From an uncultured Paracoccaceae bacterium (GTDB lineage: Bacteria > Pseudomonadota > Alphaproteobacteria > Rhodobacterales > Rhodobacteraceae), in NCBI GenBank assembly GCA_947503935.1, contig CANNFR010000007.1, forward strand, positions 1-64,000: 64,000 nucleotides of DNA. The letters run 5' to 3'. This document shows, in pieces, positions 29,054 through 36,640 of this stretch; within the stretch, counting starts at the first letter, position 1; every line of letters begins with the position of its first letter. A program made the position numbers and the translations under genes. The notes under the pieces are model-generated. The model was not told the DNA's origin. It ran no database searches and saw only the letters and a list, made by a program, of their open reading frames with translations.

Positions 29054-29407
29054 CTAGCCAACGTCGGCGAGTGGTGCCGAGCCGCCGATCGCCTCTTGGG
29101 CGCTGGCATGAATGCGGAAGACCGTATTCATGCGGGTCAGGCGAAAGACCCGTTCGACATTCGCCGTCAGGCCCGCCAATTCCAGTTTACAATTGGGGCC
29201 GATCAGCTTCATGGCCGCCACCAGAGCGCCCAATCCGCTGGAATCCAGGAAGTTGACGTCCGAAAGATCGAGAACCAGACGCTCGGTCGTCTCAGCCGCG
29301 CAATTGCGCACCGCTTCCTTGAATTGAATGGCAATGGCGGCATCGATCCGCTGTTCGCCGACCTTCACAATGCGGATTTCGCCGTGATCTTTCGTGCTTA
29401 GCTGCAT
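29054..29407 (-). CDS. STAS domain anti-sigma-factor antagonist (RsbV family)
   Basis: 117 residues. Phosphorylation site region VLDLSDVNFLDSSGLGAL, where the second serine of DSSG is the usual target of the RsbW kinase. Partner switching frees a sigma factor when this protein is unphosphorylated. GGAGG lies five bases before the ATG at 29407 but only two from the ATG at 29410, so the second is preferred. It precedes the kinase gene in a two-gene operon, divergent from the thiolase. Confidence 0.9.
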   Translation of the reverse strand: MQLSTKDHGEIRIVKVGEQRIDAAIAIQFKEAVRNCAAETTERLVLDLSDVNFLDSSGLGALVAAMKLIGPNCKLELAGLTANVERVFRLTRMNTVFRIHASAQEAIGGSAPLADVG

Positions 29408-29503
29408 CATATCCTCCGCGCGCTATCTTGTTCGCGATCAAGGCTAGACGGCAATCCTTACCATTCGGTATGCACGGACGCAGATCATCCAGGGAGGCCG
29501 GAA

Positions 29504-30682
29504 ATGGAAGATGTGGTGATAGCGGGGGCTGCGCGCACGCCGATGGGCGGGTTCCAAGGGGCCTTCACAGATGTCGATGCAGCCCATCTGGGCGGTGTGG
29601 CCATTCGCGGTGCCCTTGAGAATGCCGGGGCGAGCGCTGACAGGGTTGAGGAAGTGTTGATGGGCTGCGTGCTGCCCGCAGGGCAGGGCCAGGCGCCCGC
29701 GCGCCAGGCCGGTTTCGCGGCAGGGCTGCCGGAAAGCGTGCCCGCCACGACCCTGAACAAGATGTGCGGATCGGGGATGAAGGCCGCGATGATGGCCTTC
29801 GATCAGATCGCGCTGGGCCAAAGCGGCATCATGGTGGCCGGCGGGATGGAGAGCATGACCAACGCCCCCTACCTGCTGCCGAAAATGCGCGGTGGCGCCC
29901 GGCTGGGCCACGGCCAGGTGATCGATCACATGTTCCTCGACGGGCTGGAAGACGCCTATGACAAAGGGCGCCTCATGGGCACCTTCGCCGAGGATTGCGC
30001 CGAGGCGTTCCAATTCACGCGTAGTCAGCAGGATGAATATGCGCTGGCTTCCTTGACGCGCGCTTTGGAGGCCGAGAGATCCGGCGCGTTCCGCCCGGAG
30101 ATTGCGTCCGTCACCGTGGCCGGGCGCAAGGGCGAGACGGTCGTGACGGCGGATGAACAGCCCGCCGCGGCCCGGCCCGACAAGATCCCTCATCTAAAGC
30201 CCGCCTTCCGCAAGGACGGCACTGTGACGGCGGCAAATTCCTCATCCATTTCCGATGGGGCTGCCGCTTTGGTTCTGGCATCGCGGAGTGCCGCCGAAGC
30301 CAGCGGCCTGAAAATCCGCGCGCGCATCATGGGCCACGCCTCGCACGCCCATGTCCCCGCCTTGTTTCCGACAGCACCGGTGCCCGCCGCAAAAAAGCTG
30401 CTTGAGCGGCTTGGCTGGGCCGTCTCGGATGTCCATCTTTGGGAGGTGAACGAGGCCTTTGCGGTTGTTCCGATGGCCTTCATGCGCGAGCTTGGCGTGC
30501 CGCACGAGAAGGTCAATATCAACGGCGGGGCCTGCGCGCTGGGCCACCCGATCGGCGCGTCCGGCGCCCGCATCATGGTCACCCTTCTGAACGCGATGGA
30601 GGCGCATGACCTCAAGCGGGGGGTTGCGGCCATCTGCATCGGGGGCGGTGAAGGCACTGCCATTGCGATCGAACGGACTTAG
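29504..30682 (+). CDS. acetyl-CoA acetyltransferase (thiolase II)
   Basis: 392 residues, normal for biosynthetic thiolases. Nucleophile C88 in LNKMCGSGM, the second triad in ALGHPIGASGARI (His) and CIGGGEG (Cys near the C-terminus), and NEAFAVVPMAF. It condenses two acetyl-CoA to acetoacetyl-CoA, or runs the reverse cleavage. Such a step feeds polyhydroxybutyrate and the ethylmalonyl-CoA pathway whose lyase (mcl1) is also in this window. It stands apart from a phaB partner, so the main role is open. Confidence 0.93.
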   Translation: MEDVVIAGAARTPMGGFQGAFTDVDAAHLGGVAIRGALENAGASADRVEEVLMGCVLPAGQGQAPARQAGFAAGLPESVPATTLNKMCGSGMKAAMMAFDQIALGQSGIMVAGGMESMTNAPYLLPKMRGGARLGHGQVIDHMFLDGLEDAYDKGRLMGTFAEDCAEAFQFTRSQQDEYALASLTRALEAERSGAFRPEIASVTVAGRKGETVVTADEQPAAARPDKIPHLKPAFRKDGTVTAANSSSISDGAAALVLASRSAAEASGLKIRARIMGHASHAHVPALFPTAPVPAAKKLLERLGWAVSDVHLWEVNEAFAVVPMAFMRELGVPHEKVNINGGACALGHPIGASGARIMVTLLNAMEAHDLKRGVAAICIGGGEGTAIAIERT

Positions 30683-30706
30683 CGGTTCACCAGCCAAAGG
30701 CTTACC

Positions 30707-31186
30707 ATGCCCGATTACAAGACACTTGCTGCGACCATCCACAGCCTGACCGAGACTGAGACCGACGAGATCGCCTTGATGGCAACAATTGCCTGCGAGG
30801 TGCATCATTCCGACGACCGGTTCGACTGGACGGGCTTCTACCGCGTGACGGCGCCAGAATTGCTGAAAATCGGTCCCTATCAGGGGGGGCACGGGTGCCT
30901 GGTGATCCCGTTTTCGCGCGGGGTTTGCGGGGCTGCGGCGCGCACGGGGCAGGTCCAACTGGTGCCCGATGTCGAGGCCTTCCCGGGCCACATCGCCTGC
31001 GCGTCGTCGACCCGATCCGAGATCGTGATTCCGGTCCGCAACGGTGCGGGCCAGCTGATCGCCGTCTTCGATATCGACAGCAACCAACCCGATGCGTTTA
31101 CCCAAGAGGATTCCGAGGGATTATCGGCCATCCTCGCGAGCGTCTTCACCCGGGGGCCTAACGCGAAAGACGTTTGCGTCCGATGA
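30707..31186 (+). CDS. msrC: free methionine-(R)-sulfoxide reductase (GAF domain)
   Basis: 159 residues, one GAF domain. Cysteines C64, C74 and C98 have spacings of 10 and 24, matching the catalytic triad of E. coli fRMsr (C84, C94, C118). The context GHGCLVIPFSRGVCGAA and IACASSTRSEIV is typical. It reduces free methionine-R-sulfoxide with thioredoxin in the cytoplasm, an oxidative-stress repair step. It follows the thiolase by 24 bases, and its last 29 bases overlap the end of the facing NlpC/P60 gene. Confidence 0.92.
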   Translation: MPDYKTLAATIHSLTETETDEIALMATIACEVHHSDDRFDWTGFYRVTAPELLKIGPYQGGHGCLVIPFSRGVCGAAARTGQVQLVPDVEAFPGHIACASSTRSEIVIPVRNGAGQLIAVFDIDSNQPDAFTQEDSEGLSAILASVFTRGPNAKDVCVR

Positions 31187-31988
31187 CTGGGCCATCTCCG
31201 CCCTCTTCGATCCGCGTGATGGCCTCGAGGGCGGGCTCATAGGCCACGGCCATGTGATGCGCATTGGCGTGGATCAGCGTGTTGGCATCCACGGCCAGCG
31301 CCACATGGCCGTCCCAAAACAGCATATCGCCGCGCTGCAAGGGCACGTTGTCGCCGAAGGGCTCGCCCAGACTGGCCATCTGCATATCGCTGTCGCCCGG
31401 ACAGGGGATGTGGCAGGCCAGATGCGCGGCCTGCACAAGCCCCGAACAATCCAAGCCCCAAACTGCATTGCCGCCCCAAAGATAAGGCGTACCGAAGAAC
31501 AGCTGCGCAACTGTGGTCGGGTCCGTGAAGGGGCGGTTGGCGGGCCGGATATGCGGTTTGGGCACGAAATAGCCCTGATCGGTCTCAAAGAACGCGCCCG
31601 AGGCCGAAACGATGCGCAGGCGCGCCCCGAAGCTAAGCGGCATCACCTCGGTCCGCTTCATATCCGGGGCGGGGTAGAGATGGGTGGCCGGAACGCTGAC
31701 GATATGGGTCGCGTCGCCTGGATCACCTAAAGCGCCGGCCTCGACATAGCCCACATATCCGTCGCGTTTGGCCTCAACAAAGGCGAAGCCGTCGCGGGCC
31801 TCGTAGACGATCACCTGTTCGCCGAACAGAAGCTGGCGGTCACGGGCGTCACCGGGCGTGCGCCAGAGATTGGCGACTGGCACGCCGATCTGGCGAACCT
31901 CACCCTCGACATAGCGCTCTGCCTCAATCCGGCCCTGTAGACGGGCGGCGGCGACACGGCCATTGGTGGGTGTCAGGCGGCGATCCAT
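31158..31988 (-). CDS. NlpC/P60 (C40) endopeptidase with SH3-like domains, YkfC-type
   Basis: 276 residues, no signal peptide. Two SH3-like segments (about 30-140) precede an NlpC/P60 domain with catalytic Cys in LDCSGLVQ and His in GHVALAV. This order matches YkfC-type gamma-D-glutamyl-L-diamino acid endopeptidases that process murein tripeptides in the cytoplasm. It starts in ATGA overlap with the M17 aminopeptidase upstream, supporting a joint role in peptide salvage. The 3' end overlaps msrC by 29 bases. Confidence 0.88.
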   Translation of the reverse strand: MDRRLTPTNGRVAAARLQGRIEAERYVEGEVRQIGVPVANLWRTPGDARDRQLLFGEQVIVYEARDGFAFVEAKRDGYVGYVEAGALGDPGDATHIVSVPATHLYPAPDMKRTEVMPLSFGARLRIVSASGAFFETDQGYFVPKPHIRPANRPFTDPTTVAQLFFGTPYLWGGNAVWGLDCSGLVQAAHLACHIPCPGDSDMQMASLGEPFGDNVPLQRGDMLFWDGHVALAVDANTLIHANAHHMAVAYEPALEAITRIEEGGDGPVIGRKRLSR

Positions 31989-33373
31989 CAGAGGCCTAGA
32001 ATGTCGGGCAGGGCCGCCAGCACCGCGCGGGCCCCCTGGCCCACGCCCCCTTTTGGGCGGGCCGGGGCGGGCTTGGGTTGCCAGCCGTAGATGTCGAAAT
32101 GGGCGTAAGGCACGTCCTCGGATACGAACCGTTTCAGGAACAAGGCGGCCGTGATCGACCCGGCCATGCCACCGCCCGGCGCGTTGTCGAGATCGGCAAT
32201 GCCCGGTTCGATCATCTCTTCGTAGGGTTGCCAGAACGGCATCCGCCAGACCGGATCACGCGCCGTTGCCGCCCCGGCGTCTATCGCCTGGGCCAGCGCC
32301 GGTGCGTCGGTGTAAAACGGCGGCACGTCCGGCCCCAGGGCGACCCGCGCGGCGCCGGTCAGGGTGGCCATCGAGATCAGGCAATCGGGCGCCTCACCCT
32401 CGCAGGCATAGGCCAGCGCATCGGCCAGAACCAGGCGCCCCTCGGCATCGGTATTGTTGATCTCAACCGTCAGGCCCTTGCGCGAGGTCAGGATGTCCTG
32501 CGGGCGAAATGCGGTGCCCGAGATCGCATTCTCAACCGCCGGGATCAGCACCCGCAAGCGCAAAGGCAGCTCCAGCGCCATGATCATGCGGGCCAGCCCC
32601 AGAACGTTGGCCGCACCGCCCATGTCTTTCTTCATCAAACCCATCGAGGCGGCGGGCTTGATGTTCAGCCCGCCTGTGTCAAAGCACACGCCTTTTCCGA
32701 CCAATGTCAGGCGCGGGCCGCTATTGCCCCAGTTCAGATCGATCAAGCGCGGTGCGCGGGCCGAGGCGCGCCCGACGGCATGGATCATCGGAAAATTCTG
32801 TGCCAGAAGGCCGTCGCCCGTGATAACGGCGATGTCGGCACCAAAATTGCCCGCCAGAGCGGTTGCCGCGGCCTCAAGCTCATCGGGGCCCATATCCGAG
32901 GCGGGCGTGTTGATCAGATCGCGTGTCAGCGCCTCGCCCGCGGCGATCGCCTTCACCCGGTCGCCATCGACACCATCAGGCAGGGCCAGCCTTGCCAATG
33001 GCGCTGCCTGCTTTCGGTATTGGTCAAAGCGGTAGCCGGCCAAAAGCCAACCCAAAGCGGCCTCTTCGGCCTCTGCGGGGTCCAGCGGCCGTTCGATCCG
33101 CCAGGCGCCTTCCGGCAATGCCTCGGCCGCGCGCGCCAGATGAAACCGGCCACGGGCCCGCGCCTTGGTGTCGCCCCAGCCGAATACCGCCGCCTCAGGC
33201 GTGCCATCCGGCGCCGGTAACACGATCAGATCACCCAGCTTGCCCGCAAAAGCACGGGCCTTCAGCCAGTTCTGCTGGTGCTGCGGGCGGGTGGCGCTCC
33301 ACGCGTCGACCTCATCGGCCGGGACAACGAAAAGCGGCAAAGCCCCGTCGTGATCGGCAAAGGCGAATGACAT
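31988..33373 (-). CDS. leucyl aminopeptidase family protein (M17)
   Basis: 461 residues. Metal-binding and catalytic segments of M17 peptidases: VGKGVCFDTGGLNIKP, the MKKDMGGAA loop, and NNTDAEGRLVLADAL. A hexameric cytoplasmic enzyme that releases N-terminal residues from short peptides, needing two divalent metals. It leads the two-gene operon with the NlpC/P60 endopeptidase. Somewhat shorter at the N-terminus than PepA, as usual in this order. Confidence 0.92.
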   Translation of the reverse strand: MSFAFADHDGALPLFVVPADEVDAWSATRPQHQQNWLKARAFAGKLGDLIVLPAPDGTPEAAVFGWGDTKARARGRFHLARAAEALPEGAWRIERPLDPAEAEEAALGWLLAGYRFDQYRKQAAPLARLALPDGVDGDRVKAIAAGEALTRDLINTPASDMGPDELEAAATALAGNFGADIAVITGDGLLAQNFPMIHAVGRASARAPRLIDLNWGNSGPRLTLVGKGVCFDTGGLNIKPAASMGLMKKDMGGAANVLGLARMIMALELPLRLRVLIPAVENAISGTAFRPQDILTSRKGLTVEINNTDAEGRLVLADALAYACEGEAPDCLISMATLTGAARVALGPDVPPFYTDAPALAQAIDAGAATARDPVWRMPFWQPYEEMIEPGIADLDNAPGGGMAGSITAALFLKRFVSEDVPYAHFDIYGWQPKPAPARPKGGVGQGARAVLAALPDILGL

Positions 33374-33455
33374 TGGGCGGACCTCCGGAGCGGATGCCCG
33401 AAGCCGGGCGTTGCGCCCTTACCCTAGCCAGTCTGCGCCTCTGCGCAAGCGCCGC

Positions 33456-33836
33456 TCAGCCCGAGAGATCGGCCGTGTCCCAGACCGCTGTCAGAGACCG
33501 ATCACTGATCCGCATCAGCCGCGAAAGTGTTGCGGCCAGGGCCGGACTGTCGCGTTCGTCCGCGCAGATGGCCACGTCGCCCGCGACCTTGGCCAGGCAC
33601 GTCATGCCGACTTGTTCGGCAATCGCCACCAGACCCCGCGCGCCCTTGGCCAGAGCCTGCATCTCGCAAGCCGCATAGGCCCGTTCCATCAGCGCCAGCC
33701 GCATCGCCAGCTCTTCCATGGCGCGGCAGATGATCTCTTCCGCCTGCACCTCGCCAACCGACGCATAAAGCGCCGCCAGTCTGTCTCTTTCGAGCCGCAC
33801 AGGCTCTTCCGGCCGTAGCCGTGTCGTTTGGGACAT
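33456..33836 (-). CDS. conserved helical protein, possible degenerate HPt-like fold
   Basis: 126 residues, almost entirely helical by eye, no membrane segment. The stretch LAKGARGLVAIAEQVGMTCLAKVAGDV resembles the helical hairpin of histidine-phosphotransfer domains, but the active histidine is absent. I do not recognise the family with certainty. Its closest gene is the aminopeptidase 82 bases downstream. Divergent from the carbonic anhydrase across 145 bases. Confidence 0.6.
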   Translation of the reverse strand: MSQTTRLRPEEPVRLERDRLAALYASVGEVQAEEIICRAMEELAMRLALMERAYAACEMQALAKGARGLVAIAEQVGMTCLAKVAGDVAICADERDSPALAATLSRLMRISDRSLTAVWDTADLSG

Positions 33837-33981
33837 TGCACACCCCCTCGCGTCATACCCCGGTCCCCACCGTGGTGTCGTTATGGGCCCAGCCTCTCAA
33901 CAAATGGTTGCCATGCCAGCGGAAATTCTCTCGAATTTCGTGAAAATGCGTCCTAGACAGGGAGCAACGAAGAGGATTGCA

Positions 33982-34632
33982 ATGTATCGTATCAAGCCAC
34001 TCCCCGGATATCTGGTCCAGCGATACAGGGGCTGGAAGGCAACGGCCTATTCCGAGAACAAGGGCTGGTATCGCCGTCTGGCCGAAGAGGGCCAGCGCCC
34101 GCGCGTGATGGTGATCGCCTGTTGTGACAGCCGCGTTCACATCTCGCCCATGTTCGAGGCCGATACCGGCGAGATCTTCATTCATCGCAACATCGCCAAT
34201 CTCGTCCCCGCCTATGACCCTGACGGTGATCCGCACGGCACCTCGGCGGCGGTGGAATACGCGGTCACGGCGTTGCGGGTGGCCCATGTCATCGTTCTGG
34301 GCCATTCCGATTGCGGCGGGGTGCGAGGGTGCGAGGAAATGTGCGCAGGCCGGGCGCCGCAACTGGAGCTGCCCGAAAGCTTCGTGGGCCGCTGGCTTGA
34401 AATCCTGCGGCCCGGCTATGACCGCGTGGTGACCATCGAAAACCCGAAGGAGCGTCAGACCGCACTGGAAAAGCAGGCGGTCATCATCTCGATGCAGAAC
34501 CTTCTGACATTTCCCTTCGTGGCCGAAGCCGTTGAGGCGGAAGACCTGAAAATCCACGGGCTTTGGCATGATATCGGGGAAGGGCGGCTGGACCAGTTCT
34601 TGGGCGAGGACGAAGGCTTCGTTGCCATCTGA
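33982..34632 (+). CDS. beta-type carbonic anhydrase
   Basis: 216 residues. Zinc ligands C48, H108 and C111 (CCDSRV and LGHSDCGGV) with the Asp49-Arg51 dyad: a standard beta-class enzyme converting CO2 and bicarbonate. Cytoplasmic (no signal). It precedes SbtA and SbtB homologues, so the three may form an inorganic-carbon uptake and conversion module. The ATG at 33982 follows an AGAGG site; an upstream frame from 33883 lacks conservation. Confidence 0.93.
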   Translation: MYRIKPLPGYLVQRYRGWKATAYSENKGWYRRLAEEGQRPRVMVIACCDSRVHISPMFEADTGEIFIHRNIANLVPAYDPDGDPHGTSAAVEYAVTALRVAHVIVLGHSDCGGVRGCEEMCAGRAPQLELPESFVGRWLEILRPGYDRVVTIENPKERQTALEKQAVIISMQNLLTFPFVAEAVEAEDLKIHGLWHDIGEGRLDQFLGEDEGFVAI

Positions 34633-34746
34633 TGCGCCTCCGGGGGCGGTATCATCCCGTTGCAACACCGGTGCCTGAGAATACGCGCAACTCTTTACTT
34701 CGATAGCGTCAGCCCCTAGCCGTCAGCCAAAAGCGAGGGAGAGGGC

Positions 34747-35724
34747 ATGGAAGGTATTCTGGCGCTGGCCGCCGATAATCTGATCTCGCCCATTATTCTG
34801 TCTTTTGCGCTGGGCTTGTTTGCGGCCCTTGCGCGGTCAGATCTATCGGTGCCCGAGGCCGCGGCCAAGGCGCTGTCGATCTATCTGCTCTTCGCCATCG
34901 GGTTCAAAGGCGGTGTCAGCGTGGCCCGCCACGGCGTTGACGGCACTTTGCTGCTGTCGCTTCTGGCCGGTGTGGCGTTGTCGTTCATCCTGCCCTTCGT
35001 CGCCTTTGCGATGCTGCGCGTCCTGACCCGGCTGTCGGTGACCGATGCCGCCGCGGTGGCGGGGCATTACGGATCAATTTCGATCGTCACCTTTGTCGCG
35101 GCGACATCGGTTTTGACCTCGCAAGGTATCGCGTCCGAAGGCTACATGGTGGCCGTCGCCGCGGCGATGGAGGCGCCTGCCATCCTCTCGGCGCTTTGGC
35201 TTGTGGCGCGGTCCGGCGGCAGCCGTGACATGGACAGCGACCTCTGGCGCGAGATCTTGCTGAACGGTTCAATCGTGCTGCTGATCGGGGCCTTCGCCAT
35301 CGGCCTGATCACGGGGGAAGAAGGCTTCGCCCGCATTGCCAGTTTCATCGACGCGCCGTTTCAGGGCGTGCTGTGCATCTTTCTGCTGGATATGGGCCTG
35401 GTGGCCGGCCGGGGTTTGCGCAAGGTGCGTGGCGTCTTGTCGGTCGGCGCCTTCGCCTTCGGGGTGCTGATGCCTCTGGCAGGCAGCCTGCTGGGGCTTG
35501 GCGCGGGGCTGCTTCTGGGCCTCTCTCCTGGCGGCGTGATGCTGATGATGACGCTGTCGGCCTCAGCCTCGTACATCGCGGTGCCGGCGGCGATGCGGGT
35601 CGCCCTGCCCGAGGCGAATCCGTCAATCTATCTGACGCTGTCGCTGGGCGTGACCTTTCCCTTCAACCTAACCCTGGGCATCCCCATTTATCTGGCTCTG
35701 GCTCAGGCCGCGACAGGAGGCTGA
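34747..35724 (+). CDS. sbtA: SbtA-type sodium-dependent bicarbonate transporter
   Basis: 325 residues with about ten membrane helices in two halves. Family segments: FAIGFKGGVSVARHG early and AAAVAGHYGSISIVTFVAA, plus LSASASYIAVPAAMR near the end, which match the SbtA (DUF897) binding-site helices. SbtA imports bicarbonate with sodium. It lies three bases before the SbtB-like gene, its known regulator. GAGGGAGAGGG ahead of the ATG is a strong ribosome site. Activity in a heterotroph would feed anaplerotic carboxylation (inference). Confidence 0.88.
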   Translation: MEGILALAADNLISPIILSFALGLFAALARSDLSVPEAAAKALSIYLLFAIGFKGGVSVARHGVDGTLLLSLLAGVALSFILPFVAFAMLRVLTRLSVTDAAAVAGHYGSISIVTFVAATSVLTSQGIASEGYMVAVAAAMEAPAILSALWLVARSGGSRDMDSDLWREILLNGSIVLLIGAFAIGLITGEEGFARIASFIDAPFQGVLCIFLLDMGLVAGRGLRKVRGVLSVGAFAFGVLMPLAGSLLGLGAGLLLGLSPGGVMLMMTLSASASYIAVPAAMRVALPEANPSIYLTLSLGVTFPFNLTLGIPIYLALAQAATGG

Positions 35725-35727
35725 TCC

Positions 35728-36036
35728 ATGCAAACCCATAAGGCAAAGCGTGTTGAAATCATCATCGAAGCCCCGATGGAGCGGCGGTTGACGCAAGCCT
35801 TGATGGGCGCTGAGGTGACGGGCTTCACAGTGCTGCCGGTTCTGGGCGGTTCGGGCCGGTCAGGCCAGTGGAGCCGCGAGGGCCAGGTGGGCCGTTCTGG
35901 CATGGTGTCGGTCGTGTGTCTGATCCGGCCCGAGCGGTTGGACAGCTTGCTCGACGCCGCTTTCGAGGTCGTCGACCGCCATATCGGCGTGGTCAGCGTG
36001 ACTGATTGCGAAGTCCTTAGGGCCGAGCGGTTCTGA
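35728..36036 (+). CDS. sbtB: SbtB-like PII family signalling protein
   Basis: 102 residues with a PII-like fold: KRVEIIIEAPMERRLTQAL, a T-loop region with GGSGRSGQWSREGQ, and VVSVTDCEVLRAERF at the end. The short T-loop and absence of the GlnB uridylylation tyrosine separate it from GlnB/GlnK. SbtB trimers bind adenine nucleotides (including cAMP) and block SbtA. The C-terminal CGPxGC redox loop of many cyanobacterial SbtB proteins is missing. Cotranscribed with sbtA (three-base gap). Confidence 0.85.
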   Translation: MQTHKAKRVEIIIEAPMERRLTQALMGAEVTGFTVLPVLGGSGRSGQWSREGQVGRSGMVSVVCLIRPERLDSLLDAAFEVVDRHIGVVSVTDCEVLRAERF

Positions 36037-36090
36037 GGCTGCCGTATTTCGTGCTAAAGTCGGCCCACGCAACGTTCGGGAGGGCACGAT

Positions 36091-36624
36091 ATGCGTATTC
36101 TCAAAAACCTTCTGATAGGACTTGTCGTTCTGGTCCTGGCCTTGGTCGCCGTTTCCTACATTCTGCCGCGAGAAGTGCCGGTGGAACGGTCGATTGTCAT
36201 CGACGCTCCGCCAGAGGCGATTTTTCCTTACGTGAATTCCCTGCAGCGCAGTGCCGAATGGTCGCCATGGCTGGGCATCGATCCCGATGTGCAACTGACC
36301 TATACGGGCCCCGAAGAGGGCGTAGACAACATGCTTGCCTGGACATCCGATCACCCCCAGGTGGGCAGCGGCCGTCAGAGGATCACCGTCAGCATCCCGA
36401 ATGAGCGGGTCGAGAGTGACCTCGATTTCGGCGATATGGGCCGGGCGGTGGCCACGATTGCCTTGATGCCGCAGGGTGACCGGACCCAAGTGACCTGGGG
36501 CCTCATTGCCGATATGGGACTGAACCCGATCGGCCGCTGGATGGGCCTGATGATGGATGATTGGGTCGGCCCCGATTACGAACGGGGCCTCTCCAATCTG
36601 AAAGAGGTGGTCGAGGCGGGATAG
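36091..36624 (+). CDS. membrane-anchored SRPBCC protein
   Basis: 177 residues. N-terminal hydrophobic helix (5-23), then an SRPBCC/START-like domain: VERSIVIDAPPEAIFPYVNSL and EWSPWLGIDP at the start, and a long C-terminal helix (DYERGLSNLKEVVE). Family members bind hydrophobic ligands; no enzymatic residues can be named. The GGGAGG site precedes the ATG. It sits 54 bases after sbtB and convergent to the DUF4139 gene. Unrelated in detail to the SRPBCC protein at 4062. Confidence 0.85.
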   Translation: MRILKNLLIGLVVLVLALVAVSYILPREVPVERSIVIDAPPEAIFPYVNSLQRSAEWSPWLGIDPDVQLTYTGPEEGVDNMLAWTSDHPQVGSGRQRITVSIPNERVESDLDFGDMGRAVATIALMPQGDRTQVTWGLIADMGLNPIGRWMGLMMDDWVGPDYERGLSNLKEVVEAG

Positions 36625-36640
36625 ACCCGCCGCGCCTTTC

